A stretch of 64,000 nucleotides of DNA from Streptomyces chrestomyceticus JCM 4735 (GCF_003865135.1 NZ_BHZC01000001.1:4402001-4466000); one strand, 5' to 3'. Positions 51,662 through 61,852 are shown, numbered from the stretch's first letter. Numbers and translations are program-made. Notes: generated by a model not told the origin, from the sequence alone.

Positions 51662-52929
51662 CGACCGGTGCCGCCGTACACCACGGCCTCGTCGCTCTCG
51701 CTGTCGAGACCGAAGGCGCTGTGCACGGCCTGCACGGCCTCCTTGACGTCGTCCGCGCGGGTGACGACCGAGATGCGGATCTCGGAGGTCGAGATCAGCT
51801 CGATGTTCACGCCCGCGTTGGACAGCGCCTCGAAGAAGGTCGCGGTCACCCCGGGGTTGGTCTTCATACCGGCGCCGACCAGCGAGATCTTGGCGATCTG
51901 GTCGTCGTAGCGGAGCGAGTCGAAGCCGACCGACGCCTTGGTCTTCTCCAGCGCCGTGACGGCCTTGCGGCCCTCGTCCTTCGGCAGCGTGAAGGAGATG
52001 TCGGTCAGACCCGTCGAGGCGGCCGACACGTTCTGCACGACCATGTCGATGTTGACCTCGGAGTCCGCGATGGCGCGGAAGATCGTCGCGGCCTCGCCCG
52101 GCTTGTCCGGGACGCCGACGACCGTGACCTTCGCCTCGGAGGTGTCGTGCGCGACGCCCGAGATGATCGCCTGCTCCATGGGCTGGTCCCCTTGCGGTTC
52201 GTTGCTGACCCAGGTGCCGCGCAGTCCGGAGAAGGACGAGCGGACGTGGATCGGGATGTTGTAACGGCGGGCGTACTCGACGCAGCGGTGCAGCAGCACC
52301 TTGGAACCGGAGCTGGCCAGCTCCAGCATGTCCTCGAACGAGATCCAGTCGATCTTCCGGGCCTTCTTCACGACCCGGGGGTCGGCGGTGAAGACGCCGT
52401 CCACATCGGTGTAGATCTCGCAGACGTCCGCGTCCAGCGCCGCGGCCAGCGCGACGGCGGTGGTGTCCGAGCCGCCCCGCCCCAGCGTGGTGATGTCCTT
52501 CTTGTCCTGGGACACACCCTGGAAGCCGGCGACGATGGCGATGTTGCCCTCGTCCACGGACGTCTTGATGCGGCCCGGCGTGACATCGATGATCCGTGCC
52601 TTGTTGTGCACGGAGTCGGTGATGACACCGGCCTGGCTCCCGGTGAAGGACTGCGCCTCGTGACCGAGGTTTTTGATCGCCATCGCCAGCAAGGCCATGG
52701 AGATCCGCTCTCCGGCGGTCAGCAGCATGTCGAACTCGCGCCCCGACGGGATCGGGGACACTTCCTGCGCGAGATCGATCAGCTCGTCCGTCGTGTCGCC
52801 CATCGCGGAGACCACCACAACCACCTGGTTGCCGTTCTTCTTGGCCTCGACGATTCGCTTGGCAACGCGCTTGATGCCCTCGGCATCCGCAACGGATGAG
52901 CCGCCGTACTTCTGCACGACAAGGCCCAC
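51658..52929 (-). CDS. lysC: Aspartate kinase with overlapping small subunit
   Basis: A 423-residue aspartokinase starting at GTG 52929 ([27 protein letters not shown]), where KYGGSS is the kinase signature. The kinase domain spans about 1-245 ([16 protein letters not shown]). Two ACT domains follow for feedback control by lysine and threonine. At 52179 there is an in-frame ATG with AAGGGGACCAGCC upstream ([15 protein letters not shown]). This is the place where actinobacterial lysC genes start a separate beta subunit, so two products are likely. Upstream of the gene lies a 387-base gap. Confidence 0.97.
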   Translation of the reverse strand: MGLVVQKYGGSSVADAEGIKRVAKRIVEAKKNGNQVVVVVSAMGDTTDELIDLAQEVSPIPSGREFDMLLTAGERISMALLAMAIKNLGHEAQSFTGSQAGVITDSVHNKARIIDVTPGRIKTSVDEGNIAIVAGFQGVSQDKKDITTLGRGGSDTTAVALAAALDADVCEIYTDVDGVFTADPRVVKKARKIDWISFEDMLELASSGSKVLLHRCVEYARRYNIPIHVRSSFSGLRGTWVSNEPQGDQPMEQAIISGVAHDTSEAKVTVVGVPDKPGEAATIFRAIADSEVNIDMVVQNVSAASTGLTDISFTLPKDEGRKAVTALEKTKASVGFDSLRYDDQIAKISLVGAGMKTNPGVTATFFEALSNAGVNIELISTSEIRISVVTRADDVKEAVQAVHSAFGLDSESDEAVVYGGTGR

Positions 52930-53316
52930 GTGCGCTCCTCGCAACTGTCTCTTCGGGAGTTTCCTCCCGGACCCCCGGAAATGGGGGTACTGCGGTCGGC
53001 TCAGTCTAACGAGCAGGCGGAATCCGCCTCGCCAATACCACATGGTGAGACACAGTGCTCACGTCGCGAACGTCCGTGGACCGGCGTGGGCGCGCCGTTG
53101 CGCCCGCTCGGCCAGCACATGCCCGCTTCTCACAAGGGCACACGGAAAGGTAACCCAGGTCACACCGGGTTCGGTGGGTGTTCCGGGCGCCGTGGGGGGC
53201 GAAACCGGCCGGGGGGCGCCTTGCGCGCGCCTACCCGTCCTGGGCTGCCATGGGCCGCCCTGGGGCGCCGTACACGGCTGGGTCTGCTGGGACGCGTACC
53301 CGGCCACCCGGCCCTC
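52930..53316. promoter_or_regulatory. Upstream region of lysC-asd
   Basis: 387 bases between two minus-strand genes, with no supported ORF. It must contain the lysC promoter. CCCGGACCCCCGGAAATGGGGG near 52965-52987 can form only a short hairpin. No lysine riboswitch was recognised, as expected for actinobacteria. Confidence 0.4.
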
Positions 53317-53982
53317 TCACACCCCGCGCAGCCCCAGCGGCCCGGCGATCTCCGCCGCCATGACCTTGCCGGCCTCCTCGGCGAGCCGCTCCTCGTCGCC
53401 GTCCGCCGCGTCGCTGTCCGTGTCCAGGCCGTCCAGCTCGTCCAGCGGCTGGTCCAGCCGTACGTGGGCGACCAGCGACTGCAGCGCGCGGAGCGCCGCG
53501 CTCGCCGTCGGCCCCCAGTTGGACAGGTACGAGAACTGCCACCACCACAGCGCCTCGCTGACCCGCCCCGCCCGGTAGTGCGCCAGGCCGTGCCGCAGGT
53601 CCGTGATGAGGTCCGCGAGGTCGTCGGAGATCCGGCACGCGACGGGCGCGCTGCGCGGTACGTACGGGTCGAAGACCTCGGAGTACACGTCCACCGGGTC
53701 CAGCAGCCGCGCGAACCGCTCCCGCAGCTCGTCGACGTCCGGCTCCGGGCCCACGTCGGGCTCGTACCGCTCGTCCGGCACGATGTCCTCGTGCGCCCCC
53801 AGACGGCCGCCGGTCAGCAGCAACTGGGAGACCTCCAGCAGCAGGAACGGCACGGCGCTGTCCGGCTCGTCACCCTTGGCCACCTCGGTGACCGCGACGA
53901 TGAAGCTCTCGATCGAGTCGGAGATCTGAACGGCGAAATCGTCCGGATCCCGCGTGGCGTCGTGCAGCCTGGCATCAGACAT
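53317..53982 (-). CDS. DUF5063 family protein
   Basis: A 221-residue acidic protein starting [42 protein letters not shown], ribosome site AAGGAGACTTCTCG. The remainder is helical, with [22 protein letters not shown] as its conserved core, as in the DUF5063 proteins that lie between recR and lysC in Streptomyces. Function unknown. It overlaps recR by eight bases, so it is cotranslated with it. Confidence 0.87.
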   Translation of the reverse strand: MSDARLHDATRDPDDFAVQISDSIESFIVAVTEVAKGDEPDSAVPFLLLEVSQLLLTGGRLGAHEDIVPDERYEPDVGPEPDVDELRERFARLLDPVDVYSEVFDPYVPRSAPVACRISDDLADLITDLRHGLAHYRAGRVSEALWWWQFSYLSNWGPTASAALRALQSLVAHVRLDQPLDELDGLDTDSDAADGDEERLAEEAGKVMAAEIAGPLGLRGV

Positions 53983-54574
53983 CGAGAAGTCTCCTCCCTT
54001 CGAAGGCCCGCCCGAGCGTGACCTCGTCGGCATACTCCAGATCGCCCCCGACGGGCAGTCCGCTGGCCAGCCGCGTCACCCGCAGGCCCATCGGCTTGAC
54101 CATGCGCGCGAGGTACGTGGCCGTGGCCTCGCCCTCCAGGTTCGGGTCGGTGGCCAGGATCAGCTCGGTGATCGTGCCGTCCGCGAGCCTGGCCAGGAGT
54201 TCCCGTATCCGCAGATCGTCGGGGCCCACGCCCTCGATCGGGCTGATCGCCCCGCCGAGCACGTGGTAGCGGCCGCGGAACTCCCGCGTCCGCTCGATCG
54301 CCACGACGTCCTTGGGCTCCTCCACGACACAGATGACCGCCGGATCGCGGCGCGGGTCGAGGCAGACCCGGCACTGCTCGTCCTGTGCGACGTTGCCGCA
54401 CACGCTGCAGAACCGGACCTTCGCCTTGACCTCCATCAGCGCGTTCGCGAGCCGGCGGACGTCGGTCGGCTCGGCCTGAAGAATGTGGAAGGCGATCCGC
54501 TGCGCGCTCTTGGGACCGACGCCGGGCAGTCTGCCCAGCTCGTCGATCAGATCCTGGACCACGCCTTCATACAC
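53975..54574 (-). CDS. recR: Recombination protein RecR
   Basis: A 199-residue protein with all RecR parts: the helix-hairpin-helix [23 protein letters not shown], the zinc finger [16 protein letters not shown], and the Toprim domain ([16 protein letters not shown]...[18 protein letters not shown]). With RecF and RecO it loads RecA at gaps. It lies downstream of ybaB and dnaX in the usual dnaX-ybaB-recR order. Confidence 0.97.
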   Translation of the reverse strand: MYEGVVQDLIDELGRLPGVGPKSAQRIAFHILQAEPTDVRRLANALMEVKAKVRFCSVCGNVAQDEQCRVCLDPRRDPAVICVVEEPKDVVAIERTREFRGRYHVLGGAISPIEGVGPDDLRIRELLARLADGTITELILATDPNLEGEATATYLARMVKPMGLRVTRLASGLPVGGDLEYADEVTLGRAFEGRRLLDV

Positions 54575-54787
54575 GGAATGTCTTCTCTCTCTTCTGCCGT
54601 GCTGCGTACGCTAGTTGTCTCCTCCCCGGAAAGGGAGACCCATCTTCCGACGACTTCGGCTCCTGGGAGTCCGGAACGGGGGTTCCGGAGCCGGAGCCGG
54701 AGCCTGCGTCGTTCTCCTGCTTCTTCCCGGCCGGCGGCCGGTGACCGACGGTCTGTGGCCGACAGCCAATGGCCTGCGGCCGACGGC

Positions 54788-55144
54788 TCAGAAGGGGAGG
54801 CCCGGGATGCCGCCGCCGCCCAGCCCCTGGGCGAGCGGGCCGAGCTTCTGCTGCTGGAGCTGCTGGGCGCTGGCGTTGGCGTCCCGCACGGCGGCCAGGA
54901 CGAGATCCGCGAGCGTCTCGGCGTTCTCCTCGGCCGTGCCGGCCTCGGGGTCCACCGCCTTGGGGTCGATGACCAGGCCCTGGAGCTCACCGGAGCCGTT
55001 CACGGTCGCCTTGACCAGGCCGCCTCCCGCCGAGCCCTCCACGGGCGTCTCGGCCAGCTCCTGCTGGGCCGCCGCGAGATCCTGCTGCATCTTCTGGGCC
55101 TGCTGGAGCAGCTGCTGCATGTTGGGCTGACCACCGGGGATCAC
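54788..55144 (-). CDS. YbaB/EbfC nucleoid-associated protein
   Basis: A 118-residue protein starting [30 protein letters not shown]. The coiled N-terminus and the [22 protein letters not shown] central strand are the YbaB/EbfC family, small dimeric DNA-binding proteins. The C-terminus is glycine-rich ([11 protein letters not shown]). It stands between dnaX and recR, with about 210 bases before recR. Confidence 0.93.
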   Translation of the reverse strand: MIPGGQPNMQQLLQQAQKMQQDLAAAQQELAETPVEGSAGGGLVKATVNGSGELQGLVIDPKAVDPEAGTAEENAETLADLVLAAVRDANASAQQLQQQKLGPLAQGLGGGGIPGLPF

Positions 55145-55394
55145 TACGTGACTCCTGCCGTACGACAACGATTGGTGCGGTAGCCCGAGCCTACGTGCTC
55201 GAACGGCGTGACGCCCTACGCCGTACGGAGGAGCACGGCCGCACGCCTGGCCGACAGCCGGACGGCAGCCACCGGCAGCCGTCCGACACACGCCGGTACC
55301 CGATCAGCGAGCCCGGTACGGACGCTCGGCACAGCCACGCCGAACAACCGCCACGCCCGCTCCACACTCCTCACCGCCCATCACCCGTTACCGC

Positions 55395-58064
55395 TCAGTA
55401 CTCGTTGTTGAACTCCTCGACCACCGTCGCGCCCAGCTCGCGGACGATCAGGTCGTGTCCGCTCAGCGCGGAGTCGACGAGGTCGGGGTCGTCCTCGGCG
55501 GGCATGTCGTCCTCGATCGACACCGGCGCGGGCTCCGGCTCGCGGTACGCGGACTCGGCAGCGCCACCACCGGCAGGCCCGGAGGCACCGGTCCCGGCCC
55601 CGGCCCCGTAGGAACCGCTGGGTCCGCCGCTGCCGCCGTCACCGCCGCCGTTCCCGTAGCCACCGCCACCGCCACCGGACGCGGCACCCGTCGGAGCCAC
55701 CGCCTGCCGCGCCATCTGCGCGCCCTGGCCGCCGCTCGCGTCGTACCCGGATCCGGAGCTGGATCCGGATCCGGCCGGCGCACCACCGGACGGTCCCCCC
55801 GGCCCGCCGCCCTGCGTCGGCGCCGGAGCACCGGAGGGGCCGCCGAAGCCGCCGCCACCGCCGAAATTGCCGCCGCCGAAGCCGCCGCCCTGCGGCGCGC
55901 CCCCACCGGGCCCGCCGGGCGGATTGGTGCCCCCGGACGGGTCGACGATCGCCTCGACCTTCCACTGCACGTTGAACTTGTCGGCCAGCGCCTGGCGCAG
56001 CACGTCCTCGCTGCCGCCGTTGGCGAAGCTGTCCCGGGCTCCGGCGTTCGGGAAGCCGATCTGCAGCGTCGTGCCGTCGAAGCCGGCGACCTGCGCGTTC
56101 TGGCTGAGCAGGATCCAGGTGAAGCGCCGTCGGCCCTTCACCGCCTCCAGGATCTCCGGCCAGAGCTGCCGCACCTGCGCGGCACCCTGCGCCATGCTCC
56201 CGCCACCCTGAGCGGCCTGCTGAGGCTGCTGCCCGTGCTGTACGGGTACGGACTGACCGGGCTGCCCGGACGTCCCCGCACCGGCCTGCACACCGCCACC
56301 AGGACCACCGGCAGAGCCACCGGCACCCCCGGCGCCTCCCGGGCCGCCGGCCTGCCCAGGCGCCGTCGCCGTGGGCCACCCACCGGGCTGCCGCTGTCCG
56401 GCCGCTCCCCCGGCCGCCTGCTGCCCCGGCCACGCACCCGGCTGCCTCTGCCCGGTTCCCTGGCCGCCCCCCTGACCAGGCCAAGCTCCAGGCTGCGCCG
56501 ACTGCTCATTCCCCGTACCGGCACCCGCTCCTGCTCCAGCCCCGGCGCCGGCTCCGGCATTCGCATTCCCGGCACCCGGCCAAGCCCCCGGCGCGGCAGC
56601 CGCAGCCTCCGCCCCCGCAGACTCCACCGGCCCCCCACCGGAAGGCACTCCAGACACATCCGCCCCAGCCCCAGCACCATTCCCGGCCCCGGCGCCGGCC
56701 CCGGCACCACTCATCCCCCGCACCGCAGCACGCGCGGCAGCCGGACCGGCCGGCCCAGCAGGCGCCCCAGCAGACGCCCCGGCAGCCGATCCAGCCGCCC
56801 CAACCGCCGGCATCCCCGCATGCCCGCCCGGCCCCGGCACGTACTCCACCTCGGGCCCGCCGACCCCCGTCGTCACCGGCCCGCCGACGCTCAGCCCGGC
56901 CGTGCTCGCCCCGCGCTCCAGGCGGTCGAGGCGCGCCTGCACCGAGCGCTCGTCGTCGTACGCCGCGGGCAGCAGCACCCGCGCACAGATCAGCTCCAAC
57001 TGGAGCCGCGGCGAGGTGGCCCCCCGCATCTCCGTCAGCCCCGCATTGACCAGATCGGCGGCCCGCGCCAGCTCCGCTCCCCCGAACACCGACGCCTGGG
57101 CCTGCATCCGCTCCACCACATCGGCGGGCGAATCGATCAAGCCCTTGTCCGCCGCGTCCGGCACCGCCGCCAGGATCACCAGGTCACGCAGCCGCTCCAG
57201 CAGGTCGGCCACGAACCGCCGCGGGTCGTTGCCGCCCTCGATGACCCGGTCCACGACCTCGAAGGCGGCCGCCCCGTCCCCCGCGGCGAACGCTTCCACG
57301 ATCGAGTCCAGCAGCGACCCGTCGGTGTACCCGAGCAGGGACGTGGCCATGGCATATGTCACACCCGCGTCGCCCGCGCCGGCGAGCAACTGGTCCATCA
57401 CCGACATCGAGTCACGCACGGACCCGGCCCCGGCCCGCACCACGAGCGGCAGCACACCCTCCTCGACCGGGATGTCCTCCTGCCCGCACACCTCGCCCAG
57501 GTAGTCGCGCAGGGTCCCCGGCGGCACCAGCCGGAACGGATAGTGATGCGTACGCGACCGGATCGTCCCGATGACCTTCTCGGGCTCGGTCGTCGCGAAG
57601 ATGAATTTCAGGTGCTCCGGCGGCTCCTCGACCACCTTGAGCAGCGCGTTGAAGCCCGCCGACGTGACCATGTGGGCCTCGTCGATGATGTAGATCTTGT
57701 ACCGGCTGCCGGCCGGCCCGAAGAACGCCTTCTCCCGCAGCTCACGGGCATCGTCCACGCCACCGTGCGAAGCCGCGTCGATCTCGATGACGTCGATGCT
57801 CCCCCGCCCGTTGCGCGCGAGATCCACACACGACTGGCACTCCCCGCACGGATCGGGAGTGGGACCCTTCTCACAGTTCAGACAGCGCGCCAGGATGCGC
57901 GCACTGGTCGTCTTGCCGCACCCACGCGGCCCGCTGAACAGATACGCGTGGTTGACCCTGTTGTTCCGCAGGGCCTGCTGGAGCGGATCGGTCACGTGCT
58001 CTTGCCCGATGACCTGAGCGAAGGTCTCGGGACGGTAGCGGCGGTACAGCGCAAGGGACGACAC
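55395..58064 (-). CDS. dnaX: DNA polymerase III subunit gamma/tau
   Basis: An 889-residue clamp loader subunit starting at GTG 58064 (VSSLALYRRYRPETFAQVIGQ). Walker A GPRGCGKT is at 45-52, the zinc module CLNC...CGECQSC follows, then IYIIDEAHMV as Walker B and IRSRTHHYPFRL. The AAA+ and domain III region end near residue 370. Between ~390 and ~610 and again from ~710 to 860 there are very long Gly/Ala/Pro-rich low-complexity linkers, with a short conserved domain (RRFTWILLSQNAQVAGFDGTTLQIGF) between. The protein is longer than average for the genus. It is next to the SRP RNA gene. Confidence 0.96.
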   Translation of the reverse strand: MSSLALYRRYRPETFAQVIGQEHVTDPLQQALRNNRVNHAYLFSGPRGCGKTTSARILARCLNCEKGPTPDPCGECQSCVDLARNGRGSIDVIEIDAASHGGVDDARELREKAFFGPAGSRYKIYIIDEAHMVTSAGFNALLKVVEEPPEHLKFIFATTEPEKVIGTIRSRTHHYPFRLVPPGTLRDYLGEVCGQEDIPVEEGVLPLVVRAGAGSVRDSMSVMDQLLAGAGDAGVTYAMATSLLGYTDGSLLDSIVEAFAAGDGAAAFEVVDRVIEGGNDPRRFVADLLERLRDLVILAAVPDAADKGLIDSPADVVERMQAQASVFGGAELARAADLVNAGLTEMRGATSPRLQLELICARVLLPAAYDDERSVQARLDRLERGASTAGLSVGGPVTTGVGGPEVEYVPGPGGHAGMPAVGAAGSAAGASAGAPAGPAGPAAARAAVRGMSGAGAGAGAGNGAGAGADVSGVPSGGGPVESAGAEAAAAAPGAWPGAGNANAGAGAGAGAGAGAGTGNEQSAQPGAWPGQGGGQGTGQRQPGAWPGQQAAGGAAGQRQPGGWPTATAPGQAGGPGGAGGAGGSAGGPGGGVQAGAGTSGQPGQSVPVQHGQQPQQAAQGGGSMAQGAAQVRQLWPEILEAVKGRRRFTWILLSQNAQVAGFDGTTLQIGFPNAGARDSFANGGSEDVLRQALADKFNVQWKVEAIVDPSGGTNPPGGPGGGAPQGGGFGGGNFGGGGGFGGPSGAPAPTQGGGPGGPSGGAPAGSGSSSGSGYDASGGQGAQMARQAVAPTGAASGGGGGGYGNGGGDGGSGGPSGSYGAGAGTGASGPAGGGAAESAYREPEPAPVSIEDDMPAEDDPDLVDSALSGHDLIVRELGATVVEEFNNEY

Positions 58065-58123
58065 GCATACGACGATATCGGCCCGCACCGACAACCGGGC
58101 CGCCCCCGATCCCAGGAACGCAA

Positions 58124-58218
58124 ACGCCCCCCACGCACCCGCCAGAGCTCACTTACCCTTGCTGCCTTCCGGCCCTGGGGGAGTTCGGTGAGATAGCGCC
58201 ACGTGAGGGGCTGCGCCC
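58124..58218 (-). ncRNA. ffs: Signal recognition particle RNA (bacterial small SRP RNA)
   Basis: On the minus strand the SRP core GGGCCGGAAGGCAGCA (GNRA-type tetraloop and Ffh-binding bulge) is present. It is flanked by long complementary arms: CCCCTCACGTGGCGC on the 5' side and the GCGTGGGGGGC side on the 3'. The location between dnaX and tRNA-Ser is the usual one in Streptomyces. The ends are estimates from base pairing. Confidence 0.92.
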
Positions 58219-58356
58219 AACCCTAGCGGATCCCCCGCCCCACGCACGACCCCACCCCACCCCAAGATCACTCCCACCCCTCTTCGCGATCACTCCCGAC
58301 CCCCTCCGGCGGATCATGTTCGCGAGCACCCCTCAACGTCTTGTATTGTTTGCGGC

Positions 58357-58444
58357 GGAGGATTCGCCTAGTGGCCTAGGGCGCACGCTTGGAAAGCGTG
58401 TTGGGGGCAACCCCTCACGAGTTCGAATCTCGTATCCTCCGCCA
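58357..58444 (+). tRNA. tRNA-Ser (anticodon GGA)
   Basis: GGAGGAT (58357-58363) pairs with ATCCTCC (58434-58440); discriminator G is followed by an encoded CCA. The anticodon loop TTGGAAA gives GGA. The long variable arm (TGTTGGGGGCAACCCCTCAC) is typical of a class II tRNA. It reads opposite to dnaX and the SRP RNA. Confidence 0.96.
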
Positions 58445-58465
58445 GTGCCTCACCGGGCACTACGT

Positions 58466-58499
58466 CGAAGGCCCCTACCGTTCGCGGTGGGGGCCTTCG
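58466..58499 (+). terminator. tRNA-Ser terminator hairpin
   Basis: CGAAGGCCCCTACC (58466-58479) pairs with GGTGGGGGCCTTCG (58486-58499), with one G-T wobble, around loop GTTCGC. A nearly identical hairpin stands at 59487-59520. Confidence 0.88.
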
Positions 58500-58702
58500 T
58501 CGCGTTCCGGCTCGGTTGTCGTCTCGGTCGGTCGGTGGAGCGGTCCCGGTAGCCGCAGCCGGGGGCGGAGGCGCGGTCTTTTCCCTGCTCACCCCCGTAT
58601 TAGCCGGAAGTTAGCGGAGCGGCAGCCGGGCGGTAGTGGCCCCGCCCAGAGTGGTTGTCGTACGGAGGACAGCCCGACACCGACTTCCCCGGGGGACCCG
58701 AA

Positions 58703-59455
58703 ATGAACGCTGGCACCTTTGACCGCACCGCTCGCCGCCGCACCCTGCGCGTCGCCGCCGCTGCCCTGACCGCGGCCGCCGCGCTTTCCCTGACCGCCTG
58801 CTCCGGGTCGGACGCCGCCGCCCCTAAGGCCGGGGGCCAGGCGGGCGCTGCCGCCGAGGCCGGTGGGGCGGGGTCCGCCGGGTCCGGTGGTGCGGGTTCC
58901 GATGGCGGAGCGGCGCAGGGCAGCGACGCACAGCCGGACAGTGCCAAGCCGGGTTCCGGCGAGGGCAGCGCGCCCCGCGCCGGTTCCGGTGGCGGTGCCC
59001 CGTCCCGGGCCGGATCCGGCGGCGGCGCGGCGAAGGGCGGGGGCAAGGGCAAGTTCTGCCGTACGAGCGAGCTGACCATGGAGGCGGTGGACAGCTCGCC
59101 CGACCAGGAGACGGGCGATGTCACCGTTCAGATGACGAACAAGGGTGGGCGGACCTGCTCGGTGACGGGTTTCGCGGGTGTCGACCTGAAGGACGCCGAC
59201 GGCACCTCCGCCCCGGTCCACCGCGGCGGTGAGCAGCCCCGCATCACCGACCTGCGGGCCGGGGACACCGCCACCTTCAGCATCTCGTACTCGGTCGACT
59301 CCAGTGGCGGCAACATGGCCACCCCGACCCACCTCATCGTGACGCCGCCGAACGAGACCCACAGCGTGTCCCTGAAGTGGCCGGCCAATGCGCCGAAGCT
59401 GGCCGGTCCGTACGACGAGAAGATCAAGGCCCACCCGGTCGGTATCGCCAACTGA
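58703..59455 (+). CDS. DUF4232-type secreted lipoprotein
   Basis: A 250-residue lipoprotein. The signal peptide RTLRVAAAALTAAAALSLTAC ends in the lipobox LTAC, so Cys33 is lipid-modified. A Gly/Ser/Ala linker (about 35-115) leads to the DUF4232 domain (CRTSELTMEAVDSS...GDVTVQMTNKGGRTCSVTGFAGVDL...WPANAPKLAG), which has two conserved cysteines. Function unknown; common on the Streptomyces cell surface. It is flanked on both sides by near-identical terminators. Confidence 0.9.
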   Translation: MNAGTFDRTARRRTLRVAAAALTAAAALSLTACSGSDAAAPKAGGQAGAAAEAGGAGSAGSGGAGSDGGAAQGSDAQPDSAKPGSGEGSAPRAGSGGGAPSRAGSGGGAAKGGGKGKFCRTSELTMEAVDSSPDQETGDVTVQMTNKGGRTCSVTGFAGVDLKDADGTSAPVHRGGEQPRITDLRAGDTATFSISYSVDSSGGNMATPTHLIVTPPNETHSVSLKWPANAPKLAGPYDEKIKAHPVGIAN

Positions 59456-59486
59456 TCACCCGCCGGTCGCTCACCGCGCGCCGCAC

Positions 59487-59520
59487 GAAAGGCCCCTACC
59501 GTTCGCGGTCGGGGCCTTCG
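59487..59520 (+). terminator. Terminator after the lipoprotein gene
   Basis: GAAAGGCCCCTACCG... pairs with ...CGGTCGGGGCCTTC around TTCG. It shares the core AGGCCCCTACCGTTCGCGGT with the hairpin at 58466-58499, suggesting duplication. It also faces the convergent GNAT gene. Confidence 0.85.
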
Positions 59521-59536
59521 GCGTGCGCGGGTCGCC

Positions 59537-59932
59537 TCAGAGCTGGATCAGCCCGGCGTCCGTCGGTGTGAAGCCGCAGGCGTCGAAGTAGAAGCGCTTC
59601 AGGTCGTCGTCGAAGTCGACGTGCAGCCACTCGCACTGTGCGGCGCGGGCCTCTTGTACGGCCCGGGCGACGAGGCCCGTACCGACTCCGCTCCTCCGGT
59701 ACCGCCGGTCCACGACGGTGTCCAGGACGAACGCGTGGACGCCGCCGTCCCACGCCACGTTGACGAACCCGACGAGCCGGTCGTCCTCCCGGGCGCAGAC
59801 CCAGCCGAGGCTGTGCCGGCGTAGCTGTGACAGCCAGTCGATCTTCAGGGGCGGGTGGTCGAACCCTGCGGCGTGCAGCGCGTTGACGGCCTCGTTGTCG
59901 AAGTCGCCTCGCCATTCATAGGTGACGGTCAT
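59537..59932 (-). CDS. GNAT family N-acetyltransferase
   Basis: A 131-residue acetyltransferase. LVGFVNVAWDGGVHAFVLDTVVDRRYRRSGVGTGLVARAVQEAR contains the acetyl-CoA motif RxxGVG. The C-terminus FYFDACGFTPTDAGLIQL completes the fold. Substrate unknown. Divergent from the DUF72 gene. Confidence 0.9.
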   Translation of the reverse strand: MTVTYEWRGDFDNEAVNALHAAGFDHPPLKIDWLSQLRRHSLGWVCAREDDRLVGFVNVAWDGGVHAFVLDTVVDRRYRRSGVGTGLVARAVQEARAAQCEWLHVDFDDDLKRFYFDACGFTPTDAGLIQL

Positions 59933-60027
59933 GGCGGGAGGTTAGAAGTCGGAGCGGGAGTTCGGGGCGGGAGGGCACGTCTCGTTGTCGCTCCGGTGGG
60001 GGCGGCGGGACGGGGTAGCCGGGTGGC

Positions 60028-60918
60028 ATGGGTGAGATCTTGGTCGGGACGTGTTCGTGGACGGATCGGGCGCTGGTTTCGAGTGGGTGGTATCCAGCGG
60101 GGCGGCGGGATCCCGAGGGGCGGTTGCGGCATTACGCCGGGCGGTTTCCGGTGGTGGAGGTCGATGCGACGTATTACGCATTGCCGAGTGAGCGCAACAG
60201 CCGACTGTGGGCAGAGCGCACGCCGGAGAGTTTCCGCTTTGACGTGAAGGCGTTTTCGTTGCTCACCGGGCACCCGACGCGGCCTGCTGCGTTGCCCGTG
60301 GATCTGCGGTCCACCTTTGTGCGTCGCAGGGAGGGTTCCGATGCGGAAGACGGTGGGCTGCTGGACGAGGTGTGGCAGCGGTTCAGCGGAGCGTTGGAGC
60401 CGCTGCGGGAGGCGGGGCGGCTCGGTACGTTGCTGTTCCAGTTTCCGCCGTGGTTCGCGCCGGGCGCGCGGGCGGAGGCCTTTCTCCGGCGGTGCCGGGA
60501 GCGGACCGAAGGGTGGCCGGTCGCGGTGGAGTTCCGGCACCCCGAATGGTGGCGGGACGGAAAGCGGCAGGCGTCCACGGCAGCGATGTTGACGGAGCTG
60601 GGCGTGGCTGCCGTCGCGGTGGACATGGTGCAGACGCTGCCGGTGTCGATACCCCCGGTCACCCCGGTGACGGACGACCGGCTCGCGGTGGTGCGCTTTC
60701 ACGGGCGTAATGCCGCGTGGGGCACCGGGAGCAAGGAGGACCGGTTCCGTTACACGTATACGGAGGCGGAGTTGACGGAGTGGGTGCCGCGCCTTCGCGG
60801 GATGGCGGAGCGGACCGAACTGGTGCACGTGCTGTTCAACAACTGCTGTGCGGACGCGGCCGTTCGGGCCGCGGAGTCGATGCGGGAGTTGCTCGGCCTG
60901 CCCGAGGGGGTGCGGTAA
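60028..60918 (+). CDS. DUF72 (YecE-like) protein
   Basis: A 296-residue TIM-barrel protein. ILVGTCSWTDRALV at the start, FPVVEVDATYYALPSE, FDVKAFSLLTGH, WPVAVEFRHPEWW and VVRFHGRNAAWGTG are the conserved strands of the DUF72 family. Function unknown. It uses ATG 60028; no strong ribosome site is visible. Confidence 0.9.
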   Translation: MGEILVGTCSWTDRALVSSGWYPAGRRDPEGRLRHYAGRFPVVEVDATYYALPSERNSRLWAERTPESFRFDVKAFSLLTGHPTRPAALPVDLRSTFVRRREGSDAEDGGLLDEVWQRFSGALEPLREAGRLGTLLFQFPPWFAPGARAEAFLRRCRERTEGWPVAVEFRHPEWWRDGKRQASTAAMLTELGVAAVAVDMVQTLPVSIPPVTPVTDDRLAVVRFHGRNAAWGTGSKEDRFRYTYTEAELTEWVPRLRGMAERTELVHVLFNNCCADAAVRAAESMRELLGLPEGVR

Positions 60919-61294
60919 AGGGCGAGGGGTGAAGTGAGGGTGGGGGCGCACGCGAGTGCCACGGTGGCTCGGGACGGTTGGGGATGACACGCGGGGAATA
61001 TGGGGAATGTATGAGGGAGGCGTGCTGAGGAGGGTGTGGAGAGGGAGTGGCGTTGGGAGAAGGAGCGGGGCTGGGAGTGGGCTAGGCGGGGGTCAGGTTC
61101 GCATTCTGTGATGCCTTGGGCTCGGGTTGTGGGCCTGGATTCCTGGGTTCCCCTTGCCCTGTTGCTGCTTGGCCTTTTGGCCTGGCGGCGCGATGTCCTG
61201 CGTCCTCGCGTTCCGGCGACGCGGCCTTCCGGAGTCCTCGCTCACATCATCGCCATCGCTTCCTTTTGCCCTTCCCACCACCGAGAGGCATCTC
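60919..61294. other. Gap before the lysozyme gene
   Basis: 376 bases rich in GGGA/GAGTGG words, with no supported gene. Upstream in-frame ATGs of the lysozyme frame (61127 and others) would add an implausible Pro/Cys-rich leader. Confidence 0.45.
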
Positions 61295-61852
61295 ATGCTG
61301 CACGGCGTCGACATCTCCGCTCACCAGTCCTCTTACGAAACGGCCGGCCTGGACTTCGTGTTCATCAAGGCCACCGAGGGGCGTTCCTACGCCAGCCCGC
61401 ACCGGGCGGATCAAGCGGCCAAGGCCCGGAAAGCGGGGTGTGTGGTCGGCTTCTACCACTTCCTCTGGCCCGGGAACATCGCTGCCCAGGCCGAGTACTT
61501 CGTCGAGAAATGCGGGGCGAAGGAAGGTGACGTGCTCGCCGCCGACTGGGAAACGACAAGTGCCGGTACGCACGCGAGCGGGGCGCAGAAGGACCAGTTC
61601 CTGCGCGAGGTGCAGAAATTGGCCCCGAGCCATCGCGTACTGCTGTACACCAACGTGTCCTTCTGGAAAGGGCACGACACCTCGTCGTACGCCGCGGACG
61701 GGCTGTGGATCGCCGATTACGTCAGCCCCGGCAAGCCGCGGATCAAGGGGAAGTGGCTCTTCCACCAGCACACCGACCGGCCGCTGGACAAGAACGTCGC
61801 GAGGTTCGAGAACCGTGACGCGCTCAAGAAGTGGGCCACCGTCGGGAAGTAG
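61295..61852 (+). CDS. Glycoside hydrolase family 25 (lysozyme-like) protein
   Basis: A 185-residue GH25 domain. GVDISAHQ holds the catalytic-site Asp, DFVFIKATEG and GFYHFLWP the strands, VLAADWETTS the catalytic acid pair, and LWIADYVSPGKPRIKGKWLFHQHTD the end of the barrel. The family cuts peptidoglycan between MurNAc and GlcNAc. No signal peptide or wall-binding domain is present from ATG 61295, so export is unexplained. The ribosome site is GAGAGG. Confidence 0.88.
   Translation: MLHGVDISAHQSSYETAGLDFVFIKATEGRSYASPHRADQAAKARKAGCVVGFYHFLWPGNIAAQAEYFVEKCGAKEGDVLAADWETTSAGTHASGAQKDQFLREVQKLAPSHRVLLYTNVSFWKGHDTSSYAADGLWIADYVSPGKPRIKGKWLFHQHTDRPLDKNVARFENRDALKKWATVGK

Noticed and set aside
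55455..58196. A 913-codon plus-strand frame
   Set aside because: It lies wholly antisense to dnaX and the SRP RNA; composition is typical of a shadow frame.
61036..61294. N-terminal extension of the lysozyme with a signal peptide
   Set aside because: The upstream frame gives a Pro/Cys-rich segment without a clear cleavage site, while a good ribosome site precedes 61295.
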